Part shown: one piece after another, positions 5,396 through 6,592 of the stretch | Numbering within the stretch: position 1 is the first letter of the stretch | Layout of the letters: each line of letters opens with the position of its first letter | Source of the DNA: Chloroflexota bacterium | GTDB lineage: Bacteria > Chloroflexota > Limnocylindria > P2-11E | Reading direction: 5' to 3' | DNA length: 6,592 nucleotides | Assembly: GCA_005881085.1 (NCBI GenBank) | Contig: VBGU01000052.1 | Span: 1 to 6,592, forward strand | Position numbers and translations under genes: made by a program | Notes under the pieces: generated by a model | Seen by the model: only the letters and a program-made list of their open reading frames with translations | The model's database searches: none | Told to the model about the DNA's origin: nothing

Positions 5396-5856
5396 GCAGC
5401 CAGCCCATCGAGATAGTCCAACTCGCTCCGCAGCGCGCGGTCACGATCAGGAGGACCGTGCCGAAGACGGATCTCGGCGCCTTTTTCATGGAGATCTTTC
5501 CGAAGCTGCGAGGAGCGATCCGGGCGCAGGGCGCTACGCCCGCGGGTCCGCGGTTCGCCCGCTATTACAACGGCGATCCCGCGGCGTTCGACACCGAGGC
5601 CGGTATCCCGTTCACGGGCTCGTTCATGCTCACGGGCGACGAGATACGCGTGACGAGGCTGCCCGCGGGTCGCGCCGCCAAGACCGTGCACATCGGCCCG
5701 TACTACACGCTGTCGGAGGAGTACCGCCGTCTAGAGAAATGGCTGGTGGAAGAGGGGCACCGTGCCGGCGAGGGGCCATGGGAGTCCTATCTCGACGATG
5801 AGTCGAAGACGCCGGAGAAGCACCTGCGCACCGAGGTCTACTGGCCGATCCGTTGA
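5392..5856 (+). CDS. GyrI-like small-molecule-binding domain protein
   Basis: A 154-residue stand-alone ligand-binding domain of the GyrI-like/SOUL-type family, the domain attached to DNA-binding parts in AraC- and MerR-type regulators such as BmrR. Characteristic stretches are the N-terminal beta strand (IEIVQLAPQRAVTIRR), RYYNGDPAAFDTEAGIP (56-72) with GSFM just after, the second-repeat start LPAGRAAKTVHIGPYY, and the closing TEVYWPI. There is no DNA-binding domain and no signal peptide. Its ATG overlaps the homoaconitase small-subunit stop (ATGA), so it belongs to the lysine operon. Its stop is 1 nt from the convergent gene's stop. Possible roles are sensing or sequestering a ligand related to the pathway, or unrelated detoxification by chance linkage. 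The family is well supported; the ligand is unknown. Confidence 0.82.
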   Translation: MSSQPIEIVQLAPQRAVTIRRTVPKTDLGAFFMEIFPKLRGAIRAQGATPAGPRFARYYNGDPAAFDTEAGIPFTGSFMLTGDEIRVTRLPAGRAAKTVHIGPYYTLSEEYRRLEKWLVEEGHRAGEGPWESYLDDESKTPEKHLRTEVYWPIR

Positions 5857-5857
5857 C

Positions 5858-6211
5858 CTAGGCGAGCTCGATCGCGACCGGGCGTGCGTTCCTCGCCCAG
5901 CTCGAAAGATGCTTTCCCTCGCGCCAACCCTGGTACTTGCCGTCGAGGAGCTGACGGGCGAGCTCGTCCTCCTTCGTTCCGGCGCGAACCACGCGTGCCG
6001 TTGCGTTCGCGGACTGCGTTCCGATGCGGAGCCGGACGCGCGGTGTCTTTCTCAAGTTTCGGACCCAGTCGGCGCGGTCACCTCCGCCGGAGAGCATGTA
6101 GATGCGGCCGTCCTGCAATGCGAACCAGATCTCGACCGTGCGTTCTTTGCCGGTACGCCGCCCGGTCGTCGTGAGGTAGGCAAAGTCGTAGTTCGCGAGT
6201 CGCTCGAACAT
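5858..6211 (-). CDS. F420-dependent (deazaflavin) nitroreductase-family oxidoreductase
   Basis: A 117-residue protein of the split-barrel PNPOx-like fold, in the family of Ddn-type deazaflavin-dependent nitroreductases and F420H2-dependent quinone reductases. Evidence is YLTTTGRRTGKERTVEIWF (12-30), where the TTGRxTG segment contacts the cofactor phosphate in the family, the GRIYMLSGGG strand-turn (35-44), DWVRNLRKTPRVRLRIG (48-64) and the C-terminal ARPVAIEL strand. The 117 residues are near the lower end for the family. The start is the only in-frame ATG after an upstream TGA, with GGTGAG directly before it, a tight spacing. It converges on the lysine operon with no room for a terminator between. 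Substrate cannot be told. F420 use is inferred from family and fits Chloroflexota or Actinomycetota. Confidence 0.82.
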   Translation of the reverse strand: MFERLANYDFAYLTTTGRRTGKERTVEIWFALQDGRIYMLSGGGDRADWVRNLRKTPRVRLRIGTQSANATARVVRAGTKEDELARQLLDGKYQGWREGKHLSSWARNARPVAIELA

Positions 6212-6270
6212 CTCACCACGAGAACGAACGAGGTCGACGTTGGATTCCCCGCCGGGGCAGACTCCGGCCC

Positions 6271-6592
6271 GTGAGCGTGATCAGCGAACCCTCCGCGCGA
6301 TCCGCTGACCGGCGTGCCGCTCCGATCGCCTGGGCCGCGATGCTGCTTGGGAGCATCCTGCCGCGAGTCCTCTGGAGCGTGTTCGCGCATGAGGACGCCC
6401 CTCCTCTCGTCCTGATCGCTCAGCTGGTCGCTCTCATCGGGCTGAGCAGGCTGAGAGCGGCTCGCCCGGTGCAGGGATACGTCGTCCTTCTCATTGGAAT
6501 GGTCGCCGGGGATGATGCGTACCAGGTCGTGCGCGGCACGGCCGCCTGGCAGAGCTGGTGGGCTCAGTTGAGCGAGCACGAGCGACTCTTCG
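6271..6592 (+). CDS. Membrane protein, 5' part only; possible CPBP-type intramembrane protease
   Basis: An open frame begins at GTG 6271 (MSVISEPSARSA) and runs off the window after 107 codons with no stop. The N-terminus is polar and Arg-rich, followed by three hydrophobic stretches: about residues 19-39 (IAWAAMLLGSILPRVLWSVF), 45-58 (PLVLIAQLVALIGL) and 71-79 (VVLLIGMVA). The end, VVRGTAAWQSWW, resembles the RATPLWQAWF type sequence I remember from N-terminal regions of CPBP-family proteases, but the catalytic EExxR and HxxxH motifs would lie beyond the window. It is divergent from the F420-type gene, with 59 nt between starts. Another GTG two codons later is an equal start candidate. Coding nature is likely from the hydrophobic pattern; the family is a weak guess. 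Confidence 0.6.
   Translation, partial: MSVISEPSARSADRRAAPIAWAAMLLGSILPRVLWSVFAHEDAPPLVLIAQLVALIGLSRLRAARPVQGYVVLLIGMVAGDDAYQVVRGTAAWQSWWAQLSEHERLF

Noticed and set aside
6052..6579. 175-codon minus-strand frame at the right end
   Set aside because: It overlaps the F420-type gene in another frame and is antisense to a hydrophobic plus-strand frame with better coding character; its composition is polar and repetitive.

Overview
This is a GC-rich bacterial window with nine recognisable genes. The rare combination of an alpha-aminoadipate (AAA) type lysine operon, an F420-type reductase and a group III phosphofructokinase fits Chloroflexota or a related deep-branching lineage (Deinococcus-Thermus is another AAA user). 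That placement is inference; no rRNA or marker gene is present. Seven of the nine genes start with GTG or TTG.

Left part (1-1863, minus strand): a response regulator with a possible MshEN-like output domain, then a 6-phosphofructokinase carrying the PPi-type residues D104/K124, then a short membrane protein that stops early. The three genes lie 31 and 2 nt apart and look like one transcript.

Centre (1864-2321): a divergent intergenic region that carries a lysine riboswitch on the plus strand. The aptamer is at about 1964-2140. Its five helices, the AGAGGTGC, AGTA, GCCGAAG and ACTGTC signatures, and an L2-L3 kissing-loop complementarity can all be traced by hand. A sigma70-like promoter (TTTACA, 18 nt, TAAACT) lies just upstream. 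About 170 nt of hairpin-rich leader follows, without an obvious intrinsic terminator, and ends in a strong AAGGAGG site.

Right-centre (2322-5856, plus strand): homocitrate synthase, homoaconitase large subunit, homoaconitase small subunit and a GyrI-like ligand-binding protein, in that order. The first pair overlaps by 8 nt and the last pair by 4 nt. The two homoaconitase genes are separated by 88 nt, which looks like a small insertion flanked by a 10-bp direct repeat. The first three enzymes make homocitrate from 2-oxoglutarate and acetyl-CoA and isomerise it to homoisocitrate. The later AAA enzymes are not in the window.

Right end: an F420-type (deazaflavin-dependent) nitroreductase-family protein on the minus strand, converging on the operon with 1 nt between stop codons, and a divergent membrane protein that runs off the end.

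The most notable signal is a lysine riboswitch, best known from diaminopimelate-pathway and lysine-transport genes, in front of an AAA-pathway operon: the end product appears to control its own committed step by RNA sensing.
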